43,285 bases of DNA from Hydrogenophaga sp. (GTDB taxonomy: Bacteria > Pseudomonadota > Gammaproteobacteria > Burkholderiales > Burkholderiaceae_C), in assembly GCF_018780385.1 (NCBI RefSeq), contig NZ_JADMJO010000085.1, positions 1-43,285 on the forward strand, read 5' to 3'. Position 1 is the stretch's first letter. The number at the start of each line of letters is the position of its first letter. Under the pieces are notes generated by a model. That model was not told where the DNA came from and did no database searches. It saw only the letters and a list, made by a program, of their open reading frames with translations. Positions 17,994 through 27,750 of this stretch are shown here, piece by piece. Position numbers and translations under genes: made by a program.

Positions 17994-18008
17994 TTTTGGA
18001 ATCCGCTT
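17994..18008 (-). promoter_or_regulatory. Leader motif AAGCGGATTCCAAAA shared with the ligase gene
   Basis: This 15-base stretch just upstream of the binding-protein ribosome site matches 14 of 15 positions with the leader of the acyl-CoA ligase gene (19798-19812). It may be a shared RNA-level or protein-binding control site, or chance. Confidence 0.35.
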
Positions 18009-18044
18009 TGCAGCTTACAAGCCTGCTGCGGTGCAGCACTCAGG

Positions 18045-18064
18045 GATAGCCCCTAGGGGCTATC
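18045..18064. promoter_or_regulatory. 20-bp perfect palindrome upstream of the binding-protein gene
   Basis: GATAGCCCCTAGGGGCTATC is fully self-complementary. It lies 67-86 bases upstream of the binding-protein ATG and 66 bases beyond the ligase stop. Length and perfect symmetry suggest an operator for a dimeric regulator at the transporter promoter. It lacks a T-run, so a terminator role for the ligase is less likely. Confidence 0.55.
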
Positions 18065-18129
18065 GCGCTGGCGACTGTGGGGGGACGACGGTGGCGGTCC
18101 GGGCGACTCCACCTGTCGGAAATGTGTCC

Positions 18130-19773
18130 TCAGATCCCGGGGAGCACGTAGTCCTTGAGCTGTTGACGCAGCGTCATCTTCTGCATCTTGCCGGTGGCGC
18201 CCAGCGGAATCGCGTCGACGAACACCACGTCGTCCGGGATCTGCCATTTGGCGGTCTTGCCCTCGTAGAAGGCCAGCAGTTCCTCGCGCGTGACCTCGGT
18301 GCCGGGCTTCTTCACGACCACCACGATGGGCCGTTCGTCCCACTTCGGGTGTCGCATGCCCACGCAGGCCGCCATGGCAATGGCCGGGTGGGCCATCGCA
18401 ATGTTCTCCACGTCGATCGAGCTGATCCACTCGCCGCCGGACTTGATCACGTCCTTGCTGCGGTCGGTGATCTGCATGAAGCCGTCGGCGTCAATGGTGG
18501 CGACGTCGCCGGTCGGGAACCAGCCCTGACCCTGCGCGTCGTACTGCAGCGGGTCGCCGCCCTCGCCCTTGAAGTAGCTCGCAATGATCCAGGGCCCGCG
18601 CACCAGCAGGTCGCCGTAGCTCTTGCCGTCCCAAGGCAGCTCTTCGCCGGCATCGTCGACGATCTTCATGTCCACGCCGTACACCGCGCGGCCCTGCTTG
18701 AGCAGCACCTTGTGCTGCTCTTCCGCTGGCAGCGCCATCTGCGCGTTTTTCAGCGAGCACACCGTGCCCAGTGGCGACATTTCCGTCATGCCCCAGGCAT
18801 GGATCACGGCCACGCCGTACTGGTCGTTGAAGGCCTTCATCATCGCGGGCGGGCAGGCAGAACCACCGATCACGGTGCTCTTGAGCGTGCTGAACTTCAG
18901 GCCACCGGCCTGCAGGTGGCCCAGCAGCATCTGCCACACCGTGGGCACGCCCGCGGCCATGGTCACCTTCTCGGACTCCAGCAGTTCGTAGATCGACTTG
19001 CCGTCCATCGCCGGGCCGGGGAACACCAGTTTGCAGCCAGTGGCCGCCGCTGAATACGGCAGGCCCCAGGCATTGACGTGGAACATGGGCACGACCGGCA
19101 ACACACTGTCGCGCGCGCTCAGGCTCAGCGCATCGGGCAGTGCAGCGGTGAACGCGTGCAGGATGGTGGAGCGGTGCGAGTAGAGCGCGGCCTTGGGGTT
19201 GCCGGTGGTGCCGCTCGTGTAGCACATGCTGGAGGCCGAGTTCTCGTCAAACGTGGGCCAGTGGTAGGTGTCGGGCTGCTTGCCGATCCACGCCTCGTAG
19301 CTCTGCAGACCCGGCAGGCCGCTATCAGCGGGCAGCTTGTCGGCGTCGCACAGCGCGATCCAGTGCTTGACCGTGGGGCACTTGGCCGCCACCGCCTTCA
19401 CCAGCGGCAGAAAGGTCATGTCGAAGCAGATCGCCTTGTCTTCGGCGTGGTTCACGATCCAGGTGAGCTGGTCGGGGTGCAGGCGCGGGTTGAGCGTGTG
19501 CAGCACATGGCCGGTGCCGCTGACGCCGAAATACAGCTCCAGGTGGCGGTAGCCGTTCCAGGCCAGAGTGGCCACGCGGTCACCAAAGGCCAGATCGAGG
19601 GCGTTCAGTGCGTTGGCCACCTTGCGGGAGCGCACGGCGATCTGGCCCCAGTTGCTGCGGTGGATGTCGCCCTCGACACGGCGGGACACGATCTCGCCGC
19701 TGGCGTGGTGCCGCTCGGCGTGCACGATCAGTGTGGAAATCAAAAGGGGTTGGTTCTGCATTTGTCCCAGCAT
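18130..19773 (-). CDS. Acyl-CoA ligase (AMP-forming fatty-acid--CoA ligase family)
   Basis: A 547-residue adenylate-forming enzyme. The P-loop-like [10 protein letters not shown] is at 185-194, the adenine-binding [12 protein letters not shown] follows mid-protein, then [11 protein letters not shown], the hinge [20 protein letters not shown] and the C-terminal catalytic Lys529 in [10 protein letters not shown]. It activates a carboxylic acid with ATP and CoA. The closest families are medium/long-chain fatty-acid ligases. The ATG at 19773 was chosen because AGGAGA precedes it and family proteins start MLGQMQ; the longer in-frame extension is non-coding. It stands upstream of the transporter genes and supplies the first acyl-CoA for the beta-oxidation genes. 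Confidence 0.92.
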   Translation of the reverse strand: MLGQMQNQPLLISTLIVHAERHHASGEIVSRRVEGDIHRSNWGQIAVRSRKVANALNALDLAFGDRVATLAWNGYRHLELYFGVSGTGHVLHTLNPRLHPDQLTWIVNHAEDKAICFDMTFLPLVKAVAAKCPTVKHWIALCDADKLPADSGLPGLQSYEAWIGKQPDTYHWPTFDENSASSMCYTSGTTGNPKAALYSHRSTILHAFTAALPDALSLSARDSVLPVVPMFHVNAWGLPYSAAATGCKLVFPGPAMDGKSIYELLESEKVTMAAGVPTVWQMLLGHLQAGGLKFSTLKSTVIGGSACPPAMMKAFNDQYGVAVIHAWGMTEMSPLGTVCSLKNAQMALPAEEQHKVLLKQGRAVYGVDMKIVDDAGEELPWDGKSYGDLLVRGPWIIASYFKGEGGDPLQYDAQGQGWFPTGDVATIDADGFMQITDRSKDVIKSGGEWISSIDVENIAMAHPAIAMAACVGMRHPKWDERPIVVVVKKPGTEVTREELLAFYEGKTAKWQIPDDVVFVDAIPLGATGKMQKMTLRQQLKDYVLPGI

Positions 19774-19797
19774 GGGGAGTCTCCTGTCGATGAAGTT

Positions 19798-19812
19798 TTT
19801 TGGAATCGGCTT
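19798..19812 (-). promoter_or_regulatory. Leader motif AAGCCGATTCCAAAA shared with the binding-protein gene
   Basis: It matches 14 of 15 bases with 17994-18008 in the same orientation and sits 24 bases before the ligase ATG. It lies within the predicted 5' leader, between the candidate -10 and the ribosome site. Confidence 0.35.
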
Positions 19813-19813
19813 C

Positions 19814-19841
19814 ATCGTAGCGGTTTGATCTGCACGGTCAC
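19814..19841 (-). promoter_or_regulatory. Candidate promoter of the acyl-CoA ligase gene
   Basis: On the minus strand, GTGACC (19841-19836) and TACGAT (19819-19814) are separated by 16 bases, with a predicted start near 19807 and a leader of about 35 bases. Both hexamers are moderate matches, so this is tentative. Confidence 0.4.
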
Positions 19842-19871
19842 CGAGGGCTTCCACGGGAGGAAGGCCCTCGG
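19841..19871. terminator. Stem-loop between the esterase and ligase genes
   Basis: CCGAGGGCTTCC pairs with GGAAGGCCCTCGG (one bulged base) around a 6-base loop. It lies 73 bases past the esterase stop and just upstream of the ligase promoter candidate. There is no clear T-run, so it may be a weak terminator of the esterase transcript or an RNA stabiliser. Confidence 0.45.
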
Positions 19872-19943
19872 TGTCCATTCCGGGACATGAACTGTCGGTC
19901 GGCCTCCATGCAGCATTGCGGCAAACGAAGGGAATGGAACCAT

Positions 19944-21677
19944 TCAGGGCACCGCGGTGATCTGCGCGTCGGTGAGTGACGCATCGAAGTGCAACTGGCC
20001 AGGCCACGGTTGCCAGGTGGCGCCGAGCGTGGCGTGGTTGGGGTTGCCGGTGCGCGCGAAGCTGCCCAGCGTGGCCATCATGCGGGCCGAGAGGGCCAGC
20101 CGGCCGGGCTGGTTGGCGGTGCTGTTGGTGGCGTTGGAGAACACCGAGGGTCCGAAGTTGCCGAAGAGAAACGGCAGGTCGAACGCATGGGCGGCCCCAT
20201 ACACCGTGTTCCAGGGCGCGGGCTCCTTCGCCCAGTCAAACTTGTAGTACCAGAGGTCTGCCTGATGCGCCTTGAGGGTGTCGAGCACATTGTCCCGGCT
20301 GGGCGCCATGAAGGCGGCGGCCAACTGCGCGGTGCGGGCGGACCAGCCGGTCAGCGGGGTGTTCGAGGGCACGTAGTCGGCCGTGATGATGTCGCCCTCG
20401 GTCAACAGCGTGGGCGCGTCGGGGTTGAAGGCGGCCATCAGGTTGAAGCGGTCGGCATCGTTGATCTTGAAGCCCGGCGGGCCACCGAACAGGGTGAGGA
20501 AGGGCGCGAACAGCTTGCCCTCCTCGCCCGTGTTGCCGGCGAGCACGGGCACCCTGTTGTAGTGGCCGGCCGCCATGGCGGCGATCGGGTCGGTGGGCAA
20601 CACGGTGCCGTCGGGGATGGGGCCCGAGCCGGTGAGGCCGTTCGCCAGCACGGTGGTGAGGATGGTTCCGCCGGCCTTGCCGCGCAGGTAGTCCGCGATC
20701 TGGGTTGACGTCTGCGAGGCGATCCAGGCCTGTGCAGCGAGGAGGTCGATCGCCAAGCCATCGGCGATCACCAGGCGCGCCAGCAAGTTGTTGCCCTGCG
20801 CCAGGTAGGTGCTGGCCGGGTTCAGCGTGGGAATGCTGCCCGGCGGCAGGTTGCTTGCCAGCGAGATGCCACCCGACAGCGGCACGGCTTTGTGAAAGAG
20901 GCCTGCGCCCAGCGGCGAGGCCATCAGCGCCCAGACATTGATCGCGCCGGCCGACTGCCCCATCAGTGTCACGTTGCCAGCGTTGCCACCAAAAACCGAC
21001 GCGTTCTGCTGCACGAACTTCAGCGCCTGCACGATGTCGAGCAACGCGAAGTTGCCCGAGTCCTCGGCGCTGTCCAGGCCGGTTTTGAGCTGCGGCAGGT
21101 TCATGAAGCCCAGCACGCCCACGCGGTAGTTCAGAGTCACCACCACCGCGTTCGCCGTGCGGGCCAGGGCGGCGCCGTCGTACACCGGGTCCGCGGTGTA
21201 GCCAGAGATGTTGCTGCCCCCGTAGACGAACACGATCACCGGCAGACCGGTGGTGTCGCTGGCGGGGCGCCACACGTTGAGCGTGAGGCAATCTTCGTTG
21301 CCCACCGGGGTGTTGAGCGTGGATGCGATGGTGGCGTCGTAGGTGTTGTTCGTGCCCGGGCCGTAGATGCGGCCGTTCTGCAGGCAGGCATGTCCGAATC
21401 TTGTGGTCTGGCGTGTGCCGGTCCAGGCGACCGGCGCCACCGGCGCCTTCCAGCGCAACGCCCCCACCGGCGGCTGGGCATACGGGATGCCCTTCCAGGC
21501 GTAGGTGCCGGTGGTGCTGGCCTGGTTGCTGCCCTGCACCGTGCCGTAAACAAGCTGGCGAACCTCGGGTTGAGGAACTTCGGGTGGCGGGGCCTCCGAG
21601 CCACCGCCACACGCGGCGAGCAACAAGCAGGCGGCGCCCGCACCCCAACCCACCCACGTCGGTGTCTTCTTGATCAT
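19944..21677 (-). CDS. Carboxylesterase type B family lipoprotein
   Basis: A 577-residue exported alpha/beta-hydrolase. The N terminus carries a hydrophobic signal ending in the lipobox LAAC (Cys23) followed by GGGSEAPPP, so it should be lipid-anchored to the outer or inner membrane. Family signatures are GNEDCLTLNVWRP (127-138), oxyanion YGGSN (152-156) and nucleophile Ser242 in LMGQSAGAINVWA. A conserved His is likely in YGAAHAFDLPFLFGN. It hydrolyses carboxylic esters outside the cytoplasm, plausibly releasing the acid imported by the downstream transporter. The ATG at 21677 follows CAGGAGA and begins the signal peptide. The divergent AraC-type gene is its probable regulator. Confidence 0.9.
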   Translation of the reverse strand: MIKKTPTWVGWGAGAACLLLAACGGGSEAPPPEVPQPEVRQLVYGTVQGSNQASTTGTYAWKGIPYAQPPVGALRWKAPVAPVAWTGTRQTTRFGHACLQNGRIYGPGTNNTYDATIASTLNTPVGNEDCLTLNVWRPASDTTGLPVIVFVYGGSNISGYTADPVYDGAALARTANAVVVTLNYRVGVLGFMNLPQLKTGLDSAEDSGNFALLDIVQALKFVQQNASVFGGNAGNVTLMGQSAGAINVWALMASPLGAGLFHKAVPLSGGISLASNLPPGSIPTLNPASTYLAQGNNLLARLVIADGLAIDLLAAQAWIASQTSTQIADYLRGKAGGTILTTVLANGLTGSGPIPDGTVLPTDPIAAMAAGHYNRVPVLAGNTGEEGKLFAPFLTLFGGPPGFKINDADRFNLMAAFNPDAPTLLTEGDIITADYVPSNTPLTGWSARTAQLAAAFMAPSRDNVLDTLKAHQADLWYYKFDWAKEPAPWNTVYGAAHAFDLPFLFGNFGPSVFSNATNSTANQPGRLALSARMMATLGSFARTGNPNHATLGATWQPWPGQLHFDASLTDAQITAVP

Positions 21678-21774
21678 GTCTTGTCTCCTGTTTTCGGGGG
21701 TAAACAACAGCTTGCGCGGCGCGTCGAAATCCCGTTGAATCCGGTCCTCGGCGGCGGCACAAACCGCTCGGGAA

Positions 21775-21780
21775 ATTCTA
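21775..21780 (-). promoter_or_regulatory. Candidate -10 element of the esterase gene
   Basis: TAGAAT on the minus strand, inside GTTCCTAGAAT, the same 11 bases as at the fadB-like promoter. It would start transcription near 21768, giving a leader of about 91 bases. No convincing -35 is seen, as expected if an activator such as the adjacent AraC-type protein is required. Confidence 0.4.
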
Positions 21781-21847
21781 GGAACGCATGGCCCGAACGC
21801 CGCTATCGCAACATGGCCAATCGACTGACTTCAGGACACCACCCCCC

Positions 21848-22879
21848 ATGAAAAGGACCAGCTCCGTCACCTGGGTCAAGGGCATCGCCGAGATGTTCGC
21901 GTCTCAGGGCCTGGACGTGACGCGCCTGTTCGAGTCGGCCGGCCTCGACATTGCGCAACTGAACAAGCCTGACGCCCGCCTGGACGTCGAGGACATCAGC
22001 CACCTGTGGGAGCTCGCGGTGGCGTGGTCGGGCAATCCGGCGCTGGGGATGGACAGCGAACTTGCGAGCCGCCACGTCAACTTCGGCATGGTCGGCTACA
22101 TCATGCTGGCCAGCCCGACGCTCAAGGCCGGCCTGCAGAACTTCGCGCGCTACCTGGCGGTGATCTCCGATGCGGCCACTTTTGAACTGGAACCGCAGGG
22201 GGCGCAGCAATGCTGGCTGGTGCTGGGCCACATCGGCAACACGCGCCCGGTGCCGCGCCAGCGCCAGGAATACGGCCTGCTCGCCTTGGCCACGCTGTGC
22301 CGCTGGATCACGCGGCGCGACGTGCAGCCGCGGGCCGCCGAATTCATCTTCCCCGAGCCGGTGGACACCGGCCCCTACCTGCGCGCCTTCGGCTGCCCGG
22401 TGCGCTTCAACCAGCCCGCCACCCGCTTGCTGCTCGACAACACGGACCTGGACAGGAGCCTGCCCTCCAGCGACCCGGTGCTGTTCGACATGCACCAGCG
22501 CGTGATCGAGGCGCGCATGGTGCAACTGGGCAACGCCAGCACCGGCCACCGCGTGACCGAGGAAGTCATTCGCCGCCTGCACCTGGGCGAACCGCGCCGC
22601 GAAGACATCGCCATCAGCCTGGCCATGGCCGACCGCACCCTGCAGCGCCGCCTGCACGAAGAGCACACCAGCTTCCAGCAGTTGCTCGACGACGCGCGGC
22701 GCGACCTGGCCCAGAAGTACCTGGCCGAAGCGCGCTACACGCTGGGCCAGGTGGCCGACCTGCTGGGCTTTGCCGACCAGAGCAACTTCTTCCGGGCCAA
22801 CAAGCGTTGGTTCGGCGTGTCGCCGGGCCAGTACCGTGCGCGCCTGCTCGTCACCGAGCCGCTGACCGAGCCGGATTGA
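21848..22879 (+). CDS. AraC-family transcriptional regulator (OruR/ArgR-like N-terminal domain)
   Basis: A 343-residue regulator. Residues about 20-210 match the arabinose-binding-like N-terminal domain (PF12625 type) found in OruR-like regulators. Residues about 250-335 form the double helix-turn-helix, with [20 protein letters not shown] in the first and [20 protein letters not shown] plus FGVSPGQYR in the second. It diverges from the esterase gene across 170 bases and is the only regulator next to the catabolic block, so control of the esterase, and perhaps the ligase-transporter genes, is a reasonable inference. The start at ATG 21848 begins the conserved domain; the ribosome site is weak. 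Confidence 0.9.
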   Translation: MKRTSSVTWVKGIAEMFASQGLDVTRLFESAGLDIAQLNKPDARLDVEDISHLWELAVAWSGNPALGMDSELASRHVNFGMVGYIMLASPTLKAGLQNFARYLAVISDAATFELEPQGAQQCWLVLGHIGNTRPVPRQRQEYGLLALATLCRWITRRDVQPRAAEFIFPEPVDTGPYLRAFGCPVRFNQPATRLLLDNTDLDRSLPSSDPVLFDMHQRVIEARMVQLGNASTGHRVTEEVIRRLHLGEPRREDIAISLAMADRTLQRRLHEEHTSFQQLLDDARRDLAQKYLAEARYTLGQVADLLGFADQSNFFRANKRWFGVSPGQYRARLLVTEPLTEPD

Positions 22880-22910
22880 CCCTGCACCACGCCATGTCGG
22901 GCGCTATGGG

Positions 22911-22916
22911 GACAAT
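22911..22916 (+). promoter_or_regulatory. Candidate -10 (GACAAT) 7 bases before the selO start
   Basis: GACAAT ends 7 bases before ATG 22924, so transcription would begin at or next to the start codon. No good Shine-Dalgarno site is present, only GGCGGG. The geometry matches that at yciB and map. Confidence 0.4.
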
Positions 22917-22923
22917 GGCGGGC

Positions 22924-24411
22924 ATGAACCGACCCGTCGACATGGCCGCCAGCCTGGATATCGGCCTGGCCTGGCACAACCGATTCGCCAGCCTGGGCGA
23001 AGCCTTCCACACCCTGCTCTCCCCCACCCCCCTGCCCGCGCCCCACTGGGTGGGCACCAGCCCGGCGGTGGCCGACCTGCTGGGCCTGGACCGGGCATGG
23101 CTCGCGTCCCCGGCCGCACTCGATGCCTTCACCGGCAACCTTGCCATAGCTGGCACGCAGCCCCTGGCCAGCGTGTACAGCGGCCACCAGTTCGGCCACT
23201 GGGCCGGCCAGCTGGGCGACGGCCGCGCCATCCTGCTCGGCGAGGTGGACACCGCCTCGGGCCCACAGGAAGTGCAACTGAAGGGCGCGGGCCTCACGCC
23301 CTACTCGCGCATGGGCGATGGCCGCGCCGTTTTGCGCAGTTCCATCCGCGAATTCCTCTGCAGCGAGGCCATGCACGCGCTGGGCATTCCCACCAGCCGC
23401 GCGCTGTGCGTGACGGGCTCGCCCGCGCCGGTACGCCGCGAAGAGATCGAGACCGCAGCGGTGGTCACGCGCGTGGCGCCCAGCTTCATCCGTTTCGGCC
23501 ACTTCGAACACTTCTCGCACAGCGGCCAGCACGCCCAGCTGCGCACCCTGGCCGACTTCGTCATCGACCACTTCTATCCGGCTTGCCGCGATGCGCCGGG
23601 CAACCCGTACGCCGCCTTGCTGGAAGCCGTGAGCGCGCGCACCGCCGAGATGGTGGCGCAGTGGCAGGCCGTGGGCTTCTGCCACGGCGTGATGAACACC
23701 GACAACATGAGCATCCTGGGCCTGACCATCGACTACGGCCCGTTCCAGTTCCTCGACGCCTTCAACCCGGCCCACGTCTGCAACCACTCGGACACCGGCG
23801 GGCGCTACGCCTACAACCGCCAGCCCAACATCGCCTACTGGAACCTGTTTGCCCTGGGCCAGGCGCTTCTGCCGCTCATGGACGACCAGCAGCAGGCGCT
23901 GGACGCACTGGAGCCCTACAAGGCCCACATGCCGGCTGCGCTGCAGCGCCGCATGAACGCCAAGCTGGGCCTGGACCGCGTGGAAGACGGCGACGCCGAG
24001 CTGACCGAGACGCTGATGAAGCTCATGGCCGCCGACGCGGTGGACTTCACCATCTTCTGGCGCCGTTTGAGCCACGCGGTGGTGGGCACCTTGGAGTCGG
24101 TGCGCGACCTGTTCCTGCAACGCGAGGCTTTCGACGCCTGGGCCACGCGCTGGCGCGAACGCCTGCAGGCACAGCCAGACTTCGACGCCTCTGCCACGCA
24201 AGCGCGGATGCTGCACACCAACCCGCAGGTGGTGCTGCGCAATCACTTGGGCGAGGTCGCCATACAACGCGCGAAGCAAGGCGACTTCAGCGAGCTCGCG
24301 CGGTTGCAAAACGCGCTGGAGCGCCCATTTGAAGAAGCCCCCGGCCAAGAAGACCTCGCCGCCTTTCCACCCGATTGGGCCAGCGGGATCGAAATCAGCT
24401 GTTCGTCATGA
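22924..24411 (+). CDS. selO: Protein adenylyltransferase SelO (YdiU)
   Basis: A 495-residue pseudokinase-fold AMPylator; the family transfers AMP from ATP to Ser/Thr/Tyr of proteins, reported to include redox proteins. Landmarks are [59 protein letters not shown], the metal-binding [20 protein letters not shown], and [17 protein letters not shown]. It ends in Cys-Ser-Ser, the position where eukaryotic SelO has selenocysteine; the family uses this Cys in a regulatory disulfide. ATG 22924 was preferred over ATG 22894, 22906, 22915 and 22942 on the position of the -10-like GACAAT. It begins 44 bases after the AraC-type gene and leads a likely operon with msrB and cysK. Confidence 0.93.
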   Translation: MNRPVDMAASLDIGLAWHNRFASLGEAFHTLLSPTPLPAPHWVGTSPAVADLLGLDRAWLASPAALDAFTGNLAIAGTQPLASVYSGHQFGHWAGQLGDGRAILLGEVDTASGPQEVQLKGAGLTPYSRMGDGRAVLRSSIREFLCSEAMHALGIPTSRALCVTGSPAPVRREEIETAAVVTRVAPSFIRFGHFEHFSHSGQHAQLRTLADFVIDHFYPACRDAPGNPYAALLEAVSARTAEMVAQWQAVGFCHGVMNTDNMSILGLTIDYGPFQFLDAFNPAHVCNHSDTGGRYAYNRQPNIAYWNLFALGQALLPLMDDQQQALDALEPYKAHMPAALQRRMNAKLGLDRVEDGDAELTETLMKLMAADAVDFTIFWRRLSHAVVGTLESVRDLFLQREAFDAWATRWRERLQAQPDFDASATQARMLHTNPQVVLRNHLGEVAIQRAKQGDFSELARLQNALERPFEEAPGQEDLAAFPPDWASGIEISCSS

Positions 24412-24427
24412 GCAACCAGGAGAACAC

Positions 24428-24847
24428 ATGAACTTCCCCATCCAGAAAACCGAAGCCGAATGGCGCGAAGCGCTTGCCGCCAAAGGCGCGGAACCGCGTG
24501 CCTTCGACGTGACCCGCCACGCGCACACCGAGCGTCCCTACACCGGCAAGTACGAACAGGTATGGGCCGATGGCAGCTACCACTGCATCTGCTGCGGCAA
24601 CATGCTCTTTGACGCCAAGACCAAGTTCGACGCCGGTTGTGGCTGGCCCAGCTTCTCGCAAGCCGTGCCCGGTGCCATCACCGAAATCACCGACAGCACC
24701 CACGGCATGGTGCGGGTGGAGACCGTGTGCAGCCAGTGTGGCGCCCACCTGGGCCATGTGTTCGACGACGGCCCCACCGACACGGGCTTGCGCTACTGCA
24801 TGAACTCGGCTTCACTGGAGCACTCGCCCACCAAGGACACGCCATGA
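24428..24847 (+). CDS. msrB: Peptide-methionine (R)-S-oxide reductase
   Basis: A 139-residue MsrB that reduces methionine-R-sulfoxide in proteins. It shows the two zinc CxxC pairs (CICCGNM and CSQCGAH), [11 protein letters not shown], and the catalytic RYCMNSASL. No signal peptide, so cytoplasmic. GGAG stands upstream of ATG 24428, 16 bases after the selO stop; the in-frame extension upstream is the end of selO in another frame. Its stop overlaps the cysK start (ATGA). Pairing with SelO fits a shared redox-stress role. Confidence 0.95.
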   Translation: MNFPIQKTEAEWREALAAKGAEPRAFDVTRHAHTERPYTGKYEQVWADGSYHCICCGNMLFDAKTKFDAGCGWPSFSQAVPGAITEITDSTHGMVRVETVCSQCGAHLGHVFDDGPTDTGLRYCMNSASLEHSPTKDTP

Positions 24848-25764
24848 AAGCTGACAGCATCCTCCAGACCATCGGCAACACGCCGCACGTGCGCATGCAA
24901 CGCCTGTTTGGCGAGGCCACGCAGCAGGTGTGGATCAAGTCCGAGCGCAGCAACCCGGGCGGCTCCATCAAGGACCGCATCGCCCTGGCCATGGTGGACG
25001 CGGCCGAGAAAAGCGGCGCGCTCCAGCCCGGCGGCACCATCGTCGAGCCCACCTCAGGCAACACCGGCATCGGCTTGGCCATGGTGGCCGCGGTCAAGGG
25101 CTACAAGCTCATTCTGGTGATGCCCGACAGCATGTCGGTCGAGCGCCGCCGGCTGATGCTGGCCTACGGCGCGAGCTTCGACCTCACGCCGCGCGAGAAG
25201 GGCATGAAAGGCTCGATCGCGCGGGCTGAAGAGATCGTGGCCAGCACGCCCGGCGCGTGGATGCCGCAGCAGTTCAACAACCCGGCCAACGTGGCGGTGC
25301 ACATGCAAACCACAGCCGAAGAGATCGCGGCCGATTTCCCCGACGGCATCGACGTGCTCATCACGGGCGTGGGCACCGGCGGGCACATCACCGGCTGCGC
25401 ACGCGTGCTCAAGGCGCGCTGGCCCAAGCTCCAGGTGTTTGCCGTGGAGCCGGCGGCCTCGCCCGTCATCTCCGGCGGCCAGCCGTCGCCCCACCCCATC
25501 CAGGGCATCGGCGCGGGCTTCATTCCCGACAACCTCGACACCAGCGTGCTTGACGGCGTGATCCAGGTCGAAGCCGAGCCCGCGCGCGAGATGGCGCGCC
25601 GCTGCGCGCGCGAAGAAGGCATGCTGGTCGGCATCTCCTCGGGCGCCACCCTGGCCGCCATCGCGCAAAAACTGCCCGATCTGCCGGCCAACGCCGTGGT
25701 GCTGGGCTTCAACTACGACACCGGGGAGCGATACCTCTCCATCGAGGGCTTCCTGCCCGCCTGA
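24844..25764 (+). CDS. cysK: Cysteine synthase A (O-acetylserine sulfhydrylase)
   Basis: A 306-residue PLP enzyme making cysteine from O-acetylserine and sulfide. Lys43 in [10 protein letters not shown] binds PLP, SGNTG (71-75) binds the substrate carboxylate, [10 protein letters not shown] binds the cofactor phosphate, and GISSGAT is near the C terminus. The cysK/cysM division is not certain from motifs alone; length and GGSIKDR fit CysK-type proteins. AAGGAC within msrB serves as ribosome site, and the ATG overlaps the msrB stop. Confidence 0.9.
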   Translation: MKADSILQTIGNTPHVRMQRLFGEATQQVWIKSERSNPGGSIKDRIALAMVDAAEKSGALQPGGTIVEPTSGNTGIGLAMVAAVKGYKLILVMPDSMSVERRRLMLAYGASFDLTPREKGMKGSIARAEEIVASTPGAWMPQQFNNPANVAVHMQTTAEEIAADFPDGIDVLITGVGTGGHITGCARVLKARWPKLQVFAVEPAASPVISGGQPSPHPIQGIGAGFIPDNLDTSVLDGVIQVEAEPAREMARRCAREEGMLVGISSGATLAAIAQKLPDLPANAVVLGFNYDTGERYLSIEGFLPA

Positions 25765-25778
25765 CTGAACAAGATCAC

Positions 25779-26810
25779 ATGAAGAACCTGAAAGACATCC
25801 GCCTGTCCATGCTCGACCTGGTCGCCGTGCGCGAAGGTGGCACAGTGGCCGACGCCCTCGCGGTGGCATTGCGCACCGCGCAGCACGCCGAGTCGCTGGG
25901 CTTCACCCGCTACTGGCTCGCCGAGCACCACAACATGAGCGGCATCGCCTGCTCGGCCACGGCCGTGCTGGTGGGCCACATCGCCGGCGGCACGAAACAC
26001 ATGCGCGTGGGCTCGGGCGGCGTGATGCTGCCCAACCACGCGCCGCTGGTGGTGGCCGAGGCCTTCGGCACGCTGGCCGAGCTCTACCCCGGCCGCATCG
26101 ACCTGGGCCTGGGCCGCGCGCCCGGCACCGACCCGCACACCATGCGCGCGCTGCGCCGCGATCGCGTGGAGACCGAGGCCGACTTCCCACGCGACGTGGC
26201 CGAACTGCAGCACCTGCTGGGCCCCGCCACGCCCGGCCAGCGCTTGATCGCCAACCCGGGTGCCGGCACCAACGTGCCGATCTGGCTGCTGGGATCGAGC
26301 CTGTTTTCGGCGCAACTGGCGGCCGAGCGCGGCCTGCCGTATGCGTTTGCCTCGCACTTCGCACCCCGCATGCTGCTGCAGGCGCTGGACATGTACCGCA
26401 GTCACTTCAAGCCCTCCGCCCAACTGGCCAAGCCCTACGTGGTCATCGGGGTGCCGCTGATCGCCACGCCAACCGACGAGGAAGCCGAGTTTCTCGCCAG
26501 CAGCACTTACCAGCGCGTGCTGGGCATCCTCACCGGCAAACGCGGCCAGTTGCCGCCACCGGTGCATGGCTTCATGAAAAACCTGCACCCGCAGGAACAG
26601 GCCGGTATCGCCGACTTCCTGGCTGCAGCCGTGATTGGCGGCCCCGACACGGTGCGCGAGGGCCTTCAGTCATTGGCCGACGTGACGCAGGCCGACGAGT
26701 TCATGATCGTGAGCGACCTGTTCGACCCGGCGCTGCGACTGCGCTCGCTGGACATCGCCGCCGAAGCCATGGTGTCGCAGGAAGTCAGCCTCCCCGCACA
26801 AGTTTCATGA
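25779..26810 (+). CDS. LLM-class flavin-dependent oxidoreductase (luciferase-like monooxygenase)
   Basis: A 343-residue bacterial-luciferase-family protein similar to E. coli YhbW. It starts [14 protein letters not shown], has [55 protein letters not shown], and [15 protein letters not shown]. The family uses FMN or F420 to oxidise small organic molecules; the substrate is unknown. It follows cysK by 14 bases with only a poor ribosome site. The 3' end overlaps the convergent TerB/DUF697 gene by 26 bases. Its sulfur-gene context could hint at alkanesulfonate-like chemistry, but no such motif is decisive. Confidence 0.88.
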   Translation: MKNLKDIRLSMLDLVAVREGGTVADALAVALRTAQHAESLGFTRYWLAEHHNMSGIACSATAVLVGHIAGGTKHMRVGSGGVMLPNHAPLVVAEAFGTLAELYPGRIDLGLGRAPGTDPHTMRALRRDRVETEADFPRDVAELQHLLGPATPGQRLIANPGAGTNVPIWLLGSSLFSAQLAAERGLPYAFASHFAPRMLLQALDMYRSHFKPSAQLAKPYVVIGVPLIATPTDEEAEFLASSTYQRVLGILTGKRGQLPPPVHGFMKNLHPQEQAGIADFLAAAVIGGPDTVREGLQSLADVTQADEFMIVSDLFDPALRLRSLDIAAEAMVSQEVSLPAQVS

Positions 26811-27750
26811 TCTGCCCGGCGTCCAGCGTCGCGGCCTTCTGCCGGATTTGCGGCAGATACTCCGTCTGCATCTGCTTGGCCGGGCCGAGCAGGCTCTGAA
26901 AGGTTTCCTGCAGCAGCGCGGTGCTCATGACCCGCCCACCTGCGTAGTAGCGCTTGGCCACCTGGCCCAGCGCGTAGGTCGTGGCAAATGAAAACGCCAC
27001 ACCGGTGGCCGCGCCGCCCATGCCACCGATGGCGCGACCCGCGACCTTGCCGAGCAAACCGCCCAGCAGCTTGCGCCCGAACTGCTCCAGGTACTGCGAG
27101 GTCAGGCCCACGCCCACCGCCGCGATGAACTCGCGGATGTGGCCCTGGTCCAGTTCCACGCCGTGCGCCTTGCCGATGGCATAGACCATCTTCACCTGCA
27201 ACGGAATGATGGCCATCGACGCCCAGGACTGCGGCAGCAGCTCCAGCGCGCCGTTGAGCATCGCGTAGTTCAAGATGGATTTGTCCAGATCGACCCCGGG
27301 CGCCACGGTGGCCGCCACCACCGGGGCCGCCGCAGCGGCTGCGGGCATTGCGACCGGCACGGCCTTTTCCGCCGCATCCACGATGGCGTCGGCCTCGCGC
27401 TCGAACGCCGCCGCCTCCACCGGATCAAGCTTCAGGCGTGTCTTCAGATCCGCCAGAAACGTCCGCTCGGCGTCGCTCTGCCGACCATCGGCATCGCAGA
27501 CACACACCGCCATTTCATAGGCCAGCTGGCGTTGCCCGGCGTCTTCCAGACCCGACACCGCGTCGCCCAGCGACACGCGCTTGAGCAACACATCCTGATA
27601 CAGCCTCGGCAGGCCGGCGCCGGCGTCTTCCTGCCCCAGCGACTCCGCCATGCGCCGGATCGCCTCGCGCTCTGTGTCAGCTTTGTGACCATCGGCAAAG
27701 CCTGCGAGCAAGGCGATGGTGAGGATGGATTGTTGTTCTTGAGGGGACAT
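26785..27750 (-). CDS. TerB-like / DUF697 domain protein (uncharacterised)
   Basis: A 321-residue protein. Residues about 8-130 match the TerB/DjlA-type helical domain, with two acidic metal-like motifs, [16 protein letters not shown] and [17 protein letters not shown]. An Ala/Val/Pro linker (about 137-160) leads to a hydrophobic C-terminal part resembling DUF697 ([19 protein letters not shown], glycine-rich [21 protein letters not shown]). This suggests membrane association, perhaps a stress or envelope role; function is not known. The ATG at 27750 has AAGGAG 10 bases upstream; the ATG at 27774 precedes that site and is less likely. It converges on the monooxygenase gene. Confidence 0.83.
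   Translation of the reverse strand: MSPQEQQSILTIALLAGFADGHKADTEREAIRRMAESLGQEDAGAGLPRLYQDVLLKRVSLGDAVSGLEDAGQRQLAYEMAVCVCDADGRQSDAERTFLADLKTRLKLDPVEAAAFEREADAIVDAAEKAVPVAMPAAAAAAPVVAATVAPGVDLDKSILNYAMLNGALELLPQSWASMAIIPLQVKMVYAIGKAHGVELDQGHIREFIAAVGVGLTSQYLEQFGRKLLGGLLGKVAGRAIGGMGGAATGVAFSFATTYALGQVAKRYYAGGRVMSTALLQETFQSLLGPAKQMQTEYLPQIRQKAATLDAGQIMKLVRGG

Noticed and set aside
19774..20007. An N-terminal extension of 78 residues on the acyl-CoA ligase
   Set aside because: It lacks domain features, overlaps a stem-loop and promoter candidate, and the AGGAGA site and family start are at 19773.
22894..22896. The earliest ATG of selO
   Set aside because: It would place the predicted transcription start inside the coding region, and family members do not have the extra residues; 22924 fits better, though this is not certain.
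24403..24411. Selenocysteine at the SelO C terminus
   Set aside because: The codon is a normal Cys (Cys-Ser-Ser end), and no in-frame TGA with a selenocysteine insertion element is needed, as in other bacterial SelO proteins.
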